The position numbers were made by a program, and so were the translations under genes. The notes under the pieces were generated by a model that saw only the letters and a program-made list of their open reading frames with translations, did not search any database and had not been told where the DNA came from. A DNA stretch of 64,000 nt, taken from NCBI GenBank assembly GCA_004802705.1, contig SGPL01000052.1:1-64000 (forward strand), read 5' to 3'. Source of the DNA: Bondarzewia mesenterica (Eukaryota; Basidiomycota; Agaricomycetes; Russulales; Bondarzewiaceae). This document shows, in pieces, positions 36,639 through 48,390 of the stretch (within the stretch, counting starts at the first letter, position 1; every line of letters starts with the position of its first letter).

Positions 36639-37053
36639 CTGGAAAAAAAATAGGTAGTCCCGCAGGTGGGCGTGATCATGAGCATAGATGGTGTATGATA
36701 GTCTTCAAGAGTGTGCGTGCTAGTTTTATGGACTTTTGATACCCGGTAGAATGCTCGGACTGGAGTTTGGATCGTTGGATTGGATATGTGCATGGAGATT
36801 TTGCTAGGCCCGCTCATTTGGCACAACCAGGGATATCATGGTAGGCGATGCACAATCGCAGAGGAAGTGGAGGCACAGGACTCGAAATTGCGACCAGAAC
36901 GCGTCCAATTCACATCACATGATCAAGACGCGTCCGGTGTCGGAGTTTCAAAAAGTTGAACCATCCGTCCCACGCGACAAGACTGGCATCTCCGACTGTC
37001 TTTCCTCCACTTTCCAGCGGCACCTTCCTCCGCCTTAGTATTTCACGTTCATC
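36639..37053. other. intergenic, nothing recognised
   Basis: Gap between the CoA-transferase and the Aurora kinase genes; no motif recognised. Confidence 0.5.
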
Positions 37054-38478
37054 ATGACCTCCATCGGCGCTGTGACTCGCCAAAATTGCTGCTCTTGAGA
37101 TATCCTCGAAACCAAATACCACAGGCACCGCAAAACCTAGTACTAAACCTGGTCATCAGAAACAACCCAGTCAGACAAACGTTTCCAAGCTCCTGACCAA
37201 ATTTGCCGCGCCCAATGCGCCTCGCCCAACGTCCAAACTAGCATTGAAGCACAAAGCTTCCACATCCTCTACTAAGATTCCAACTGGTCAAACTACCACG
37301 ACCAAGCCGAAACAGCCAGCATTCGCCGCGACCTCCACCGCCCAACCCGAGATTGACATCGGGAAGTATGATGGTGAATTGGAACGCGAGAACGAGACAA
37401 GAGGACAAGTGGTCCAAGGCGAGGCAGCGCAGCAGCTTGCTCTCGATTCGAGTGTCCGAGGGTAAGTCGTTATTCACCACCAAGTTCCTAGGATCACAAC
37501 GTAACGCGTCCATTACAGCGCTCTGCCTACCCGCGAATGGCATCTCTATGATTTCGATATCGGTCGCCCGCTGGGTAAGGGCAAATTTGGACGAGTCTAT
37601 ATGATCCGCACCAAATGCGAGCCGCGCTATATCCTGGCGCTCAAATGCTTGTACAAGTCCGAGATCATCCAGTCCAAAGTGGAGAAGCAGATCCGGAGAG
37701 AAATAGAGATCCAGCAAAATCTCCGGCATCCTCACGTTCTCCGGCTGTATGGCTACTTCCACGATGAGAAGCGCATCTTCCTCATGCTCGAGTTTGCTGG
37801 CAAAGGCGAGCTATACAAGCAGCTCACCAAATATGGTTCCTTCTCTGAACGCAGAAGTTCGGTCTATATCGACCAAATGGCCGATGCGCTTTCGTATCTC
37901 CATTCAAAACACGTCATCCACCGCGATATCAAGCCCGAGAACTTGCTCCTTGGTATCAATGGAGAGCTCAAGATTGGTGACTTTGGCTGGAGTGTGCATG
38001 CACCGGGCAATCGCCGGAATACACTTTGTGGAACGCTCGATTACCTTCCCCCGGAGATGGTCGAAGGCAAGGCACACTCAGAGAAGGTGGACTACTGGGC
38101 GCTCGGTGTTCTCACATACGAATTCATCTGCGGTGCTCCCCCATTCGAGGATCTCACAGGACACAATGGTTGGTCAATTCCCGTTGCAGCCTCACCTCCG
38201 TCATACTGAATCCGAGTACAGCCACGTACAAACGCATCCGAACCGTTGACCTGCACATCCCCTCGAAAGTTAGTGCGGATGCTCGTGATCTCATCATGTC
38301 GGTAAGTCCCACGACGGAACCTTACTTTACACGGGCTTGTTATCCTCACTGCATGCGTCTGCATCTCCAGCTGCTGCAACACGACCCGGAGAAACGACTA
38401 CCACTGTCACAGGTGAGGCAGCACCCGTGGATTCTGAGATACCGGACCAAGGCCCCTTCCGTCGGCCAGGCGTCATGA
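37054..38478 (+). CDS. Aurora (Ipl1-type) serine/threonine kinase
   Basis: A Lys/Thr/Pro-rich N-terminal region ([33 protein letters not shown]) is followed by [20 protein letters not shown] with the glycine loop, the catalytic Lys in [31 protein letters not shown], the catalytic loop [32 protein letters not shown] with the Aurora activation-loop Thr, and [20 protein letters not shown]. The lobe ends [20 protein letters not shown] and [20 protein letters not shown]. Aurora kinases control chromosome bi-orientation and cytokinesis. The 5' end is uncertain: the frame [20 protein letters not shown] is offset by one base from ATG 37054 and a TGA lies between them. The start given is the nearest plausible ATG. 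Confidence 0.9.
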
Positions 38479-39430
38479 GGTGGACGAGGCCCCGTGACCT
38501 GGCGCGGCGCTCCGTCGAGGTCATGCATGGGCGTAGGGATTGGGCGCTACGCCTCGGATCTGGGCGAGGGTGAGAGGGATGGGATTGGGACTTGTACTAG
38601 GACTCTCATGACGAGCTGTGGGATTCCTCTTCGCCCCTTCTTGTAAGTTACTGCTATGCCGGACGCGTGTATGCCATGCTTGGGCTTCACAGCCTGCCAC
38701 GATCCGATTGGGGCTCCGATGTCGATGAGGCGATGCAGATAGGCCTTGTGTTGCTGGTCCGGCAACGCCTCGAGAAGAGAAGATCTTCGGATTGGCACTG
38801 ATCATCATCGTCACCATGGGCAGCAGGGCAGCGAGAGCCTGGGAGTACACGAGATCCGCGTTTATATCCTTCCGTTTGTTCTATCAGGTATTCTCAAGGG
38901 AAGATAAGTGATGCAGACGGTGACGAGAGAGATGGCAACAATTGACGGTGCGGGATGGGATGATCATCAAGATCAGATGCAGGTATACTTGGATTATTAA
39001 TAGCATGCTTAGATGGGCGAGATGACAGTGTGGAAGCAGATGGGAGTTGAAATGTTGAACGTTGGGCGATTTTCGAATTCACACTGACGAGGGGAGATGC
39101 GGCAGATGCGCAGAAACCAGATGTTTTGAATGTCAGACAAGGCGAATATGTCGAGTACAAGGGGAAAGCGAGACAACGAGGCAGCGAAACAGCGAAACAG
39201 CGCGGACAATAACAGAGACAATGGCGACGAGACAACAAGAGCAGATGAACAAAAGTGGAAGGGGCAGATAAGTTGGCGACACATTGAAACCGAGAAAGAA
39301 GCTACAAGCATAGTACAGTGTCCGTACAAGAGGGAAGGTGCCTGAGAAAAGGCGTAAGGGAAAACATAGAATGTAACCAAGAAAAGAAAAGAAAAATAAA
39401 CAAACCCGTCCTGACCGCGACGGCTGCCAC
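38479..39430. other. intergenic between convergent genes
   Basis: Lies between the 3' ends of the Aurora and zinc-finger genes. No recognised gene; the long minus-strand frame crossing 39133-39430 is a shadow of the zinc-finger exon. Confidence 0.45.
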
Positions 39431-40105
39431 CTACTCCTCTTCTTCCTCATCGTCCGAGTCAACCTCCGACTCGACCTCTTCGTCAACCTCCTCGCAATCG
39501 TCGACTTCCTCCTCCACCTCCTCCACCTCCTCGTCCGACACGTCCCCAGGAAACGGATGCCCGTCCCGCTCATGCAACTTCCAGTGCCGCTTGTACGAGT
39601 CGGGGCGGGACAGCTCCTCACCGCAGAGCTTGCACTTGAGCGGCTTGCGGTTTGGGTTCTTGGGGCAGTGGTGGTTGACGTGCCGCTCACGGTCCTTGCC
39701 TCGTGTGAACGTCCGCGGGCAGAACTCGCACCGCGCCCGCCCACCCGACTTGCGCCCGCCGCCGTTCCGCTTGAGCTTTTTCGCCTCCTTGGCCTCGGGG
39801 TCTGGTAGGACCTTGGCCTTCTTCGCCCCCTTGTAGAGCGTCTTCTTGGGCTCTTTGGCCTTGGGNTCTTTGACCTTGGAGGATGAGGGGCGTGGAGACG
39901 GGAGGTCGGATGGTGAGGGTGAGGGCGAGGGTGAGGGCGAGGGCGAGGGCGAGGGGGGAATGATCGGTTGGGCCCTGGTGGCGCACTTCCGGGGGCGGGC
40001 GATGCGCGGGAGCGGCACATATTCATCCTCCTCCTCGTCGCACTGTGCGCGCTTTTTTCCTTTCTCCCCCCCCCTCCCTCTCCCCCTCCCCTTGTCCCGT
40101 GTTTC
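39431..40105 (-). CDS. C2H2 zinc-finger protein, 5' end missing
   Basis: The minus-strand frame is open from about 40105 to the TAG at 39431. It reads KKRAQCDEEEDEYVPLPRIA, then a Ser-Pro repeat (PSPSPSPSPSPS), Lys-rich linkers (KAKEPKKTLYKGAKKAK), finger 1 CEFCPRTFTRGKDRERH, finger 2 CKLCGEELSRPDSYKRHWKL, and a strongly acidic tail (EEVEEVEEEVDDCEEVDEE, DSDDEEEEE). Two C2H2 fingers plus an acidic tail suggest a nuclear DNA-binding regulator. No ATG is in frame, so at least one upstream exon is missing. Upstream lies G-rich and AAAAAT-repeat DNA shared with the head-to-head septin gene. One N (39866) falls within the coding region. Confidence 0.7.
   Translation of the reverse strand, partial: ETRDKGRGRGRGGEKGKKRAQCDEEEDEYVPLPRIARPRKCATRAQPIIPPSPSPSPSPSPSPSPSDLPSPRPSSSKVKXPKAKEPKKTLYKGAKKAKVLPDPEAKEAKKLKRNGGGRKSGGRARCEFCPRTFTRGKDRERHVNHHCPKNPNRKPLKCKLCGEELSRPDSYKRHWKLHERDGHPFPGDVSDEEVEEVEEEVDDCEEVDEEVESEVDSDDEEEEE
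39914..39957. repeat. GAGGGY hexamer repeat coding Ser-Pro
   Basis: About seven copies of GAGGGT/GAGGGC; on the minus strand they encode the Ser-Pro tract of the zinc-finger protein. Confidence 0.85.
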
Positions 40106-40132
40106 GATCCATCTGATTTTGTTTTTTGTGTC

Positions 40133-40167
40133 AAAAATAAAAATAAAAATAAAAATAAAAATAAAAT
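40133..40167 (+). repeat. AAAAAT microsatellite
   Basis: Five tandem AAAAAT units followed by AAAAT. It separates the zinc-finger and septin coding regions, each of which lacks its first exon on this side. Confidence 0.9.
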
Positions 40168-40172
40168 ACGAT

Positions 40173-41977
40173 GTAGGTCGTGGGAGGGAAGGGCACGGGC
40201 AAGACGGCGCTGTTGAGGCTGTTGCTGGACACGGCGGACGTGTCGCCCAGCGCGACGGCGGAGCAGCGCGCCTCGCTCGACCGCTTCGTGCGGGGCGGGG
40301 CGAAGCCCACCGCGTCGATCCAGACGGCGTGCGTCGAGCTGTGCGAGTCGCGGTTCGATCGGACGCTGCTGTCGGTGATCGACACGCCCGGGCTGGATTT
40401 CGAGGAGGGCAAGGAGCTGACGCTGGAGAGGCAGGTGTCGGGGGTCGTGAAGTATTTGGACGCGCAGTATGCGGATACGATGAGCGAGGTGAGGGGTGGT
40501 GCTTTGTCGAGATTGGGATACTGATTTTTTTTTGCGCTGGGGGACGTTGCTTTTTGTCGACTTTTTTTTTTGATATTTGATTTTTGTTGGGTGGTCGTTC
40601 TGATGTTTGTGTTTAGGAATCGAAAGTCGTGCGGCAGAGCAAGGGCGATCAGCACGTCCATCTGTATGTCCCTGCCCTTCACCCGAACAGCGTCAGTCTC
40701 GATAATGGCTTACCATCTCACATTCAGGTGCATCTACGTCGTCGACCCTGGTTCTATCATGACAGTCGAGGCTCGGCGTCGGCTGTCTTCGTTGCCCTCC
40801 AAGACCCGCTCAGAAACGACCATCTCGTATCGCCCTCCTGACACGCCCTCTTTGACGGACGACAGTCAGGACGATTCTGACGACGAGGACGCGCCGGAAA
40901 AGCTCACCATGTCGCCCGCCGAGCTGCGCATCATCCGTCGCCTTTCCGCGCGCGTCAATATCTTGCCTGTCGTCGGCCACGCCGATTCTTTGACGGACGC
41001 GAAACTGAAAGCGGTCAAGGCGACCGTGCGCAGGGACTTGCTCCGAGCCAATTTGGATTTTTGGCGTGTTCGAGCCCAAGGCCAAGAAGACGGACGGGGC
41101 GAAGGAGGAGCGCAACAACGGAGTCAAGTTTGGAGAGGGCAAAGACGAGGACGGGCACGCGGGAGGCGAGGAGAGCGACGAAGAAGAGACGGAGAAGCCG
41201 ACGGAGCGCACGTCTCGCCCCGTCATCAAGCTGCGCACCGGACGCAGCAGCAGCGGCTCGCACCGCTCGCGCTCGCGCTCGCGTTTGGAGCTCGCGTCGG
41301 AGCCGAACGAGCCGGAATGGCCGGATTTTCAGGACAGGGAGAGCGTGGCGAACTTGCGCTTCTCTGCGGCGGTCGTCGCGCGCGGGGACCTGAGCGCGCT
41401 GCTCCCGTTCGCGCTCATCGCGCCCGAGCACGCTCGGCGGCGCCGCGCGCCTGCGAGCATCCTGACGCCGTCGGACGACGGGCACGCGAACGGACACGGG
41501 TCGCCGGTGTCGCCGTCGAGCCGCTCGGTGCGCAACATGCCGTACCTGCAGGCGCCGCCGGAGGAGTTGAAGGGCGTGTTCACGCGCGCGTTTCGGTGGG
41601 GCAGCGTGGATGTCCTGGACCCGACGCACTGCGACTTTGCGGCGATGCGGACGGCCGTGCTGTCGACGCACACGAAGGTCGGTCTCGTTCGCTGTTCGTG
41701 CTTCGCGTGACTCGTCGTTTGACGTGCATTCCCCCTTTGAATTTTTTTTTTGCTGTGGTCAAAAAAGATCCTCAAGACGCGGACGAAGGAGGTGCTGTAT
41801 GAGAAGTACAGGACGGAGAAGCTGCTCGCTCGTCGCGCTACCCAGAAATTTGGCGAGGAGGAGACGAAACGGTTGTTAGAGGGTGAGTCCCGTTCAATCG
41901 GTGTCATCCTCATCGATGAAGCCGGACTGATAGCTGATTGCTCTGCCTTCGACGTCATTGCAGATCTCGGGCTGTGA
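40173..41977 (+). CDS. divergent septin (septin-type G domain), 5' end missing
   Basis: The first readable exon follows an acceptor ending ATGTAG at 40172 and begins at once with the P-loop GGKGTGKTALLRLLLDTADV, then SVIDTPGLDFEEGKELTLER (G3), YADTMSEESKVVRQSKGDQH, CIYVVDPGSIMTVEARRRLS and LPVVGHADSLTDAKLKAVKA (the G4 position; most septins have xKAD where this has GHAD), ending with VDVLDPTHCDFAAMRTAVLS and TKEVLYEKYRTEKLLARRAT, stop 41975-41977. A large acidic/Ser-Arg insertion (41066-41400) interrupts the domain. At 41058-41062 a run of five T puts the upstream frame one base off FGVFEPKAKK; four would restore it. Septins assemble into filaments at the cell cortex. The N terminus before the P-loop is not found. 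Confidence 0.82.
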
Positions 41978-42570
41978 TGCTTGCTTTCCTTTTTTTTTGT
42001 TTGGATATCGTTTTGACCATACCCTTGCTTTACTTATGCCCTCTTGTATTCTTACCGCGGAGTCTTGGGCGCCTCCGGTCGCCTGTCATCTTTGTTACCA
42101 TCTATTCCTTTGATCGTTTACCCCATTTACCCTCCCGATTGACGCATTGATGTGTCTTCCGTTTCGTTCGGAATGACTGCTGGATCTCACTCATTTTTTT
42201 TTCTGCATGCATATACTTGCTCTTATCTACGCTCTGCTAGTTTCTGTTTTCGCCGCTACCACTAAGTTCCGACTGGGAATACACGTCAATTGTCATGGCT
42301 CGTCGAATGAACACGACCGAAGTGTCCTTTGCTCGAGGTCCGTCCGAACTTGCGCTATCGCTATCGACGGTGATGCGCTCGGCTCTGATATCGCTCTATA
42401 CGTGCATGCCGTGTATCAAGGAGATGACGGACCTCCCAACTGTATAGGTAGAGTAATTAAGGCGATCTCGAGTAACGTAATTGGCGGTCGGAAGCTCGAG
42501 GACGCCTCGAGGACGCGTCCGAAGCGAGGGAAGGGGGGTATGTATAAAGGCCCAAAACGCAGACTGGGCG
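41978..42570. other. intergenic between convergent genes
   Basis: T-rich 3' flank of the septin, then the 3' flank of chorismate mutase; no gene recognised. Confidence 0.5.
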
Positions 42571-43722
42571 TCACGATTTCGCCAACTTGTCGATCTCCTC
42601 CTGGGACATGTTGTCCAATCGCTGTAGCAGGTACTCGACCTGCCCTCGGACGAGCATGTCATAGGCTCCGTCAGTGTGGACTCATCGGGAATGAGGGTGT
42701 GGCCGGTGCTGCTGCTCACCTCGACCTCCTTTGTGAGCGGGATGATGTAGTTCTCGTAGAGCTCGACGACGCCCTCGACGTCGATCTTGCCGTTGGTGCC
42801 GTTGCAGAGCGGCTGGGGCTCGCCGTCGGAGGCGAAGTCTTGTGCGTAGAGGCTCGCTTTTTTGCGGAGGCGCTGCAGCAGCTTGTGTTCGACCTCGGGC
42901 TTGGTGATGAGCCCGGCGAGGGCGTCTTGGTTCCGGGTCTGGATGTGCGGGATGAAGGCCGCGGGGTCTTCGATGAATTTGGATTCGGATACGAATTTGC
43001 CTGTTCGAAGTGGGGAGTGGGGGAGGCAAGGTGAATAGGTGAGTACAGGGAAAGGAGGGGACGGGGGAAGGAGGGTTCTTCGTACCGTAGTGCACGCGCT
43101 TACTGATGGCTTGTAGGACTTCGATGTCGATCGTGGCGGCGCTGCCGTAGTTCCCGTCGTCCTCGTACTCTTCGTCGCCCGTGATGCCCTTGGCACGTTT
43201 CATCTTGGCGAGGGCAAGAGTGGCGGAGCGCGTTATGCGGGGGACGATGTAACGGGTGTAGAAGGAAAGGATGGATGCATTGGCGTTGACGTCGTTGGGG
43301 TATAGGATTTTTGGGTATTTGAGCGAGGGGAGGATGGGGGCAGGGAGGTTGGTGGTGAAGGGATATTCGTCAGGGCTGCAGAAATGTGAGTCGTTCCGTG
43401 CAAACGGACTTTGTCTTTTGTGTATGAGGCGGAGCTCTTACCTGGTGTATCTTCGTGCTTTGGCTGTGGGGAAGGTGGGATTGAGGAGATTGCTCGGTAG
43501 AAGTCGAGTCACGATACACGCACCGTGGAAACATTCTGTTTCGTGCAAGAACCAGACGAGCCAACTGTCGCCGCCGAGCTGCTCCCTGAAAGCTCCCAGC
43601 TCGTATATTTTTGGGTTGTGTGCGAACTGGGCTCGCTCAATCAGGGAGAAGATGATGGTGTCCTCGAGCCGGGTCAAGATGGATCGGATTCTATCGAGGG
43701 AGAGAGGATTCTCAGAAATCAT
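42571..43722 (-). CDS. ARO7: chorismate mutase, AroQ eukaryotic type
   Basis: Minus strand. Starts [20 protein letters not shown], then [149 protein letters not shown] and [18 protein letters not shown] (42571-42573). It converts chorismate to prephenate for Tyr and Phe synthesis, in the cytosol. The first-exon RIRSIL..LEDTIIF and later Arg and Lys residues match the all-helical eukaryotic fold. Five short introns all keep frame. An upstream in-frame ATG ([11 protein letters not shown]) is possible, but 43722 fits fungal homologues better. It diverges from the DHHC gene. Confidence 0.95.
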
Positions 43723-44200
43723 ATAATTGGCCTGCATTTTTGAACCGCCCGGGAAAGAAGATAAGAGCTCGAGCGAGAGACGCTTGTTGGTCGAGTCGGA
43801 GAGCACGGAGGGGGAGCGACCCATGAAAATGAATTGGAGCAAGGCTTTTGACGACTTTGCAGAGCCGATCGGACTTGAAGTTGACCCGGGAGAGATGCGG
43901 GGTAATGATAAATAGCCCTGAATTTCTTTAGGACCTGAATCCCCTCGTCACCCATAAGTACTTTGAAACTTCAACGTTAATTCAACTTCTATCCGATTCA
44001 TCACCGACAACGTCCGTGTGTCCCGAACACGTCCTGAGTCAGGGTTCTCATTTACGCTTTATTTTTCATTCATTTGAGTGACAGGTTTTGAAGTTTTCAA
44101 GCGCCCGGCTCACAACTGCGCGGCGGGGCTGCGCGCGTCCCACTGGGTTGCGCACAGCAACTGCAGTTTGTTGCATCACCTTCACTTTCATCTTCTCTTC
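43723..44200. other. divergent promoter, ARO7 and DHHC gene
   Basis: 478 bases between the two start codons; no gene recognised. Confidence 0.5.
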
Positions 44201-45724
44201 ATGTCCTGCGCACGCATCGTCTTTCGCTGCTTCAAAGCCCTCGAACGCCTGGGAGATAGAATAACCGGTGCGGCTGGCCCGTACTTCGTCGGCCTTGCTG
44301 TCCTCTTGTTTTCCACAGGAACCATCTGCTTCTGTCAGTTATGTTCCGTTCGTTTCCTCTTCATGCCATTCGTCTCACACAGTTTGTCACCCATCAGTAG
44401 AAATCATACTGCCTTGTCTGCCTTTGCCATGGCTGTCCGTTCCCCCATGCTTTCTCATCATTCTGAACATGTTTGGTCATTACTACCTCGTCTGCACTGT
44501 GTCTCCTGGATTTGTCGACGATCCTCCGCTTGTACAGGGTCATGGGATCACCTGGGCAAAACGAATAGATCCGACACCCGTGTCCGGCGTCCATTGGTCC
44601 ACAGAACTTAACATCACGCGTGCCGAGGTGACGAAGTGTAGAAAATGCGGTCAGACCAAGCCAGAGGTATGTTTGCACTCACTGTCAACAGAACCTTACG
44701 GCTTATCCTCTTCATCTTCCCCCTTTCATCCTCTGAGAGGACGCACCACTGCCGTATATGCAATCATTGCGTGCTGAAATATGACCATCATTGCCCGGTA
44801 AGTGTCCTGCGCATGACGTCTCCGTATCGGAATGAGTTCACGAATCTCGTACTCCGGCCTCGCAGTGTAAGCCCCCCAAAGTGATCTTCGTAATACTAGG
44901 TGCTCATTACTGCGCAGGGATCAACCAATGTGTAGGGCTCTACAACGAGCGGCATTTCGTCATGTTCATGTCCGTGACGGTACCTTCGCCTCCCCATTTT
45001 CGTATCTCAATTTGATCCGAATTTCACAGGGCGTATACCGTCTTCGCAACATTTTGGTTCTCTATTCTCGGCCTAGACCACTTGTTAGATGCTCTAGGCA
45101 TCCGCTTCGATGTGAGCTCCCCTTCCCCCATCTCTAATTCCCTCACGCTAACGATGTATAACAAAGGATCACTGGCCATACCGCATGCCAGCTGTCATCT
45201 ATATCATGATTTGGGTACTTTCTGCCGTTATGTGTCTGGCTGTCGGAACCATGCTGCTATGGCACCTATGGAGTGTCGCCATCGGTGAGACCTCGGTTGA
45301 AGGTCACGACCACGATGTTTACCGCAGTCTCGCCAAGTCCCGCGGCGAGGTGGGTCAACCCCCGTTCTCTTCCTAATTTTTTCTCATGACACCCATTTTT
45401 GTTCAAGACCTTCGTCAACTCGTATGACCTTGGGCATGTTCAATTTTATCGTCGCTATTACTCCTTGTTGACTGTGCGCTCAGAAAGCGCAAGAACCTCG
45501 AACTATTTTTGAATATCGGACCGGAGGGGTAGTAAGCATTTCCGATTTCGAGCACGTTTTCTGGTGATTGAACTTGTCGCTATAGCCCATTATACACCCT
45601 ACTCCTTCCCCTGAGAGTACTTCCATACACTGATGGCCGGTCCTGGGCCCGTAGGCCCGGACACGAGCGACACCACGGCGTACGAGTGGGCGAGGAGCTC
45701 ACAGATGATGAGGACGATGAGTGA
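44201..45724 (+). CDS. DHHC palmitoyltransferase (Pfa3-like)
   Basis: Starts MSCARIVFRCFKALERLGDR. Membrane helices 1 and 2 are PYFVGLAVLLFSTGTICF and LPLPWLSVPPCFLIILNMFG. The DHHC Cys-rich domain reads KCRKCGQTKPERTHHCRICN, HCVLKYDHHCP-W-INQCVGL, YNERHFVMFM. Helices 3 and 4 follow (YTVFATFWFSILGLDHLL, MPAVIYIMIWVLSAVMCLAV), then the TTxE-like TFVNSYDLG segment and a His/Arg-rich tail ending TDDEDDE-stop. DHHC enzymes attach palmitate to protein cysteines at Golgi, vacuole or plasma membrane; the active Cys is in DHHC. The Trp after DHHC-Cys-Pro requires a one-base exon at 44866, and the TFVNSYDLG-KRKNLELF join uses a GC-AG intron at 45434-45483. Confidence 0.9.
44866..44866 (+). other. candidate one-nucleotide micro-exon (T)
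   Basis: The exon ending CAT CAT TGC CCG stops at 44797 in phase 0. A 68-base intron (44798-44865) opens GTAAGT and closes CTCGCAG; then comes a single T; then a 51-base intron (44867-44917) opens GTAAGC and closes TGCGCAG, before GG ATC AAC CAA. T plus GG makes the TGG that encodes the invariant Trp of DHHC-CPWINQCVG. Skipping the T gives CCG GGA TCA ACC, out of frame. Confidence 0.65.
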
Positions 45725-47254
45725 TACCACGCAGATTCAGACATTGCGTTTTTGGAATGCTAACTTCTTGCATCCCGAAGCCACGTACTTACATGTAATT
45801 ATTGACCATTGACCTCTTTTGATCTATGCTATCGTCGAGTGTCATTAAACGTTGCAGTGAGTGCTCTTTCTTATGCGTCTTTTCAATTTCTTTTGCGTTT
45901 TTGTATGATGACAGTTTGCCGGGGCCAGTTGACCCTTTGAAGGCGACGATCCGACGCTTGCATTCGTGTGGGCGGTCGGATTGTAGCTTTGGAAAGTGGT
46001 TTGATATAATTCCGGTTTTTTTGGACCTTGTTGCTTCGCGACGGTCTGGTGATCTGATCCTTCTTCCCTTTCTCATGTTATTGATAGTGTCGACCTGGTG
46101 GTGCTGGTAACTGAACGATTGTTCCCCCCCTTACCTAGATGAAACTGGTGCTGCTACGCAAACTTTGGCTATGAGCATGCCTTAAGCTCTGGATAATTTG
46201 CTATCTTCCATTGAAGGGAGTCCTGTCAAATGCAAACTGTATCTTGTGCAAGTTCTGCAAATCATAGGAAGCCTTCCAGTTGTTCGAACTTCCAGGCAAT
46301 CGCATCGGCGCACAACTCTGAGAAGATCGTGCGAATCGTTTGGTGTAAGATGGATGACTCACTGCTGGGAACGCGGTTATGGTTTGACGCAGGGAGGCAC
46401 TTTCTGGTTCATGGTTGAACGCGCTTCCTTCATCTTTCTCTGACATCTTCGATTCATTTGTTGAGACCCGAAGGATTCGCGATATGATTGGATGGTGAGC
46501 GCGATGCCGAAGGTGAATTTCCTGCTTTTTTTTTGTCCCGCGTCGAAGTACACTGACTTTTGAGGGACAGTCGGTGCTTGGCGCACGCACTTGGTATTCC
46601 AAAGGAACCTTGGGCTTCCTTTCTCCTACCCTCTCTCAGACAATCAGGCCCACCGATCGATCAGTCGAGTCATAAACCGTACTAGGGCTTGCGATTGGAA
46701 CACAGAAGTCGCACATAAAGATGTCTATCACAGCAGTCATACGTAGTGTGTGAGCAGGAGGGTCTCCAGAAGGGGGTTTTTTTTGAACCGGTCAATCGCC
46801 AGAACCGTTCGCACTAGCACGGCAGGGTAATTTTGCAATCGCTGAACCTCGGTCAAGCTGGCAACCTATGCGATATGCACACCATGACTTCAGACGATTG
46901 TGTCAACATTCGATACTGTATCCCCCTCAACTTGCGCTGGTCTTCCACTGACCACAAATTGTCCATGATTTTCTTTAAAATAGGTTGGCCGGTCTGCTAC
47001 AACAATAGCGCTCGGACCGTCGTTGATGATTGGCTTCTGGTGCTCCGACCCGAGACCGAACCCCCCGTTCCCTCCTCCCGCTTCTCGTGGAATTGAACCA
47101 GTCTTCCAGTCATCGGATGTGGAGTTGCATCATAATCAGATGACACCGTGGTCATCGTCAATCTACATCCGCCAATGACTCCTGCAGGAAACATATAGGG
47201 GTGACGATAGCATGGGAGGGAACCCAGGTTCCCCCGTTCCCTTCGACTAACATC
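45725..47254. other. intergenic stretch of 1.5 kb with the THI4 promoter
   Basis: No gene was recognised; the frames at 46201-46602 have no motif. I looked for a thiamine pyrophosphate riboswitch before THI4 and found neither CTGAGA nor a GAACCTGATCTGG-like segment. Confidence 0.45.

Positions 47255-48390
<1,136 letters not shown>

Noticed and set aside
39133..40134. 333-codon minus-strand frame full of Arg, Pro and Ser
   Set aside because: It overlaps the zinc-finger exon in another frame; the Arg/Pro richness is the shadow of GC-rich repeats and of the Ser-Pro tract.
41015..41671. 218-codon Arg/Ala-rich minus-strand frame
   Set aside because: Antisense shadow of the GC-rich septin exon; the septin motifs on the plus strand are decisive.
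46700..47254. TPP riboswitch in the THI4 5' region
   Set aside because: Neither the CTGAGA element nor a GAACCTGATCTGG-like segment was found; ordinary promoter sequence is assumed.
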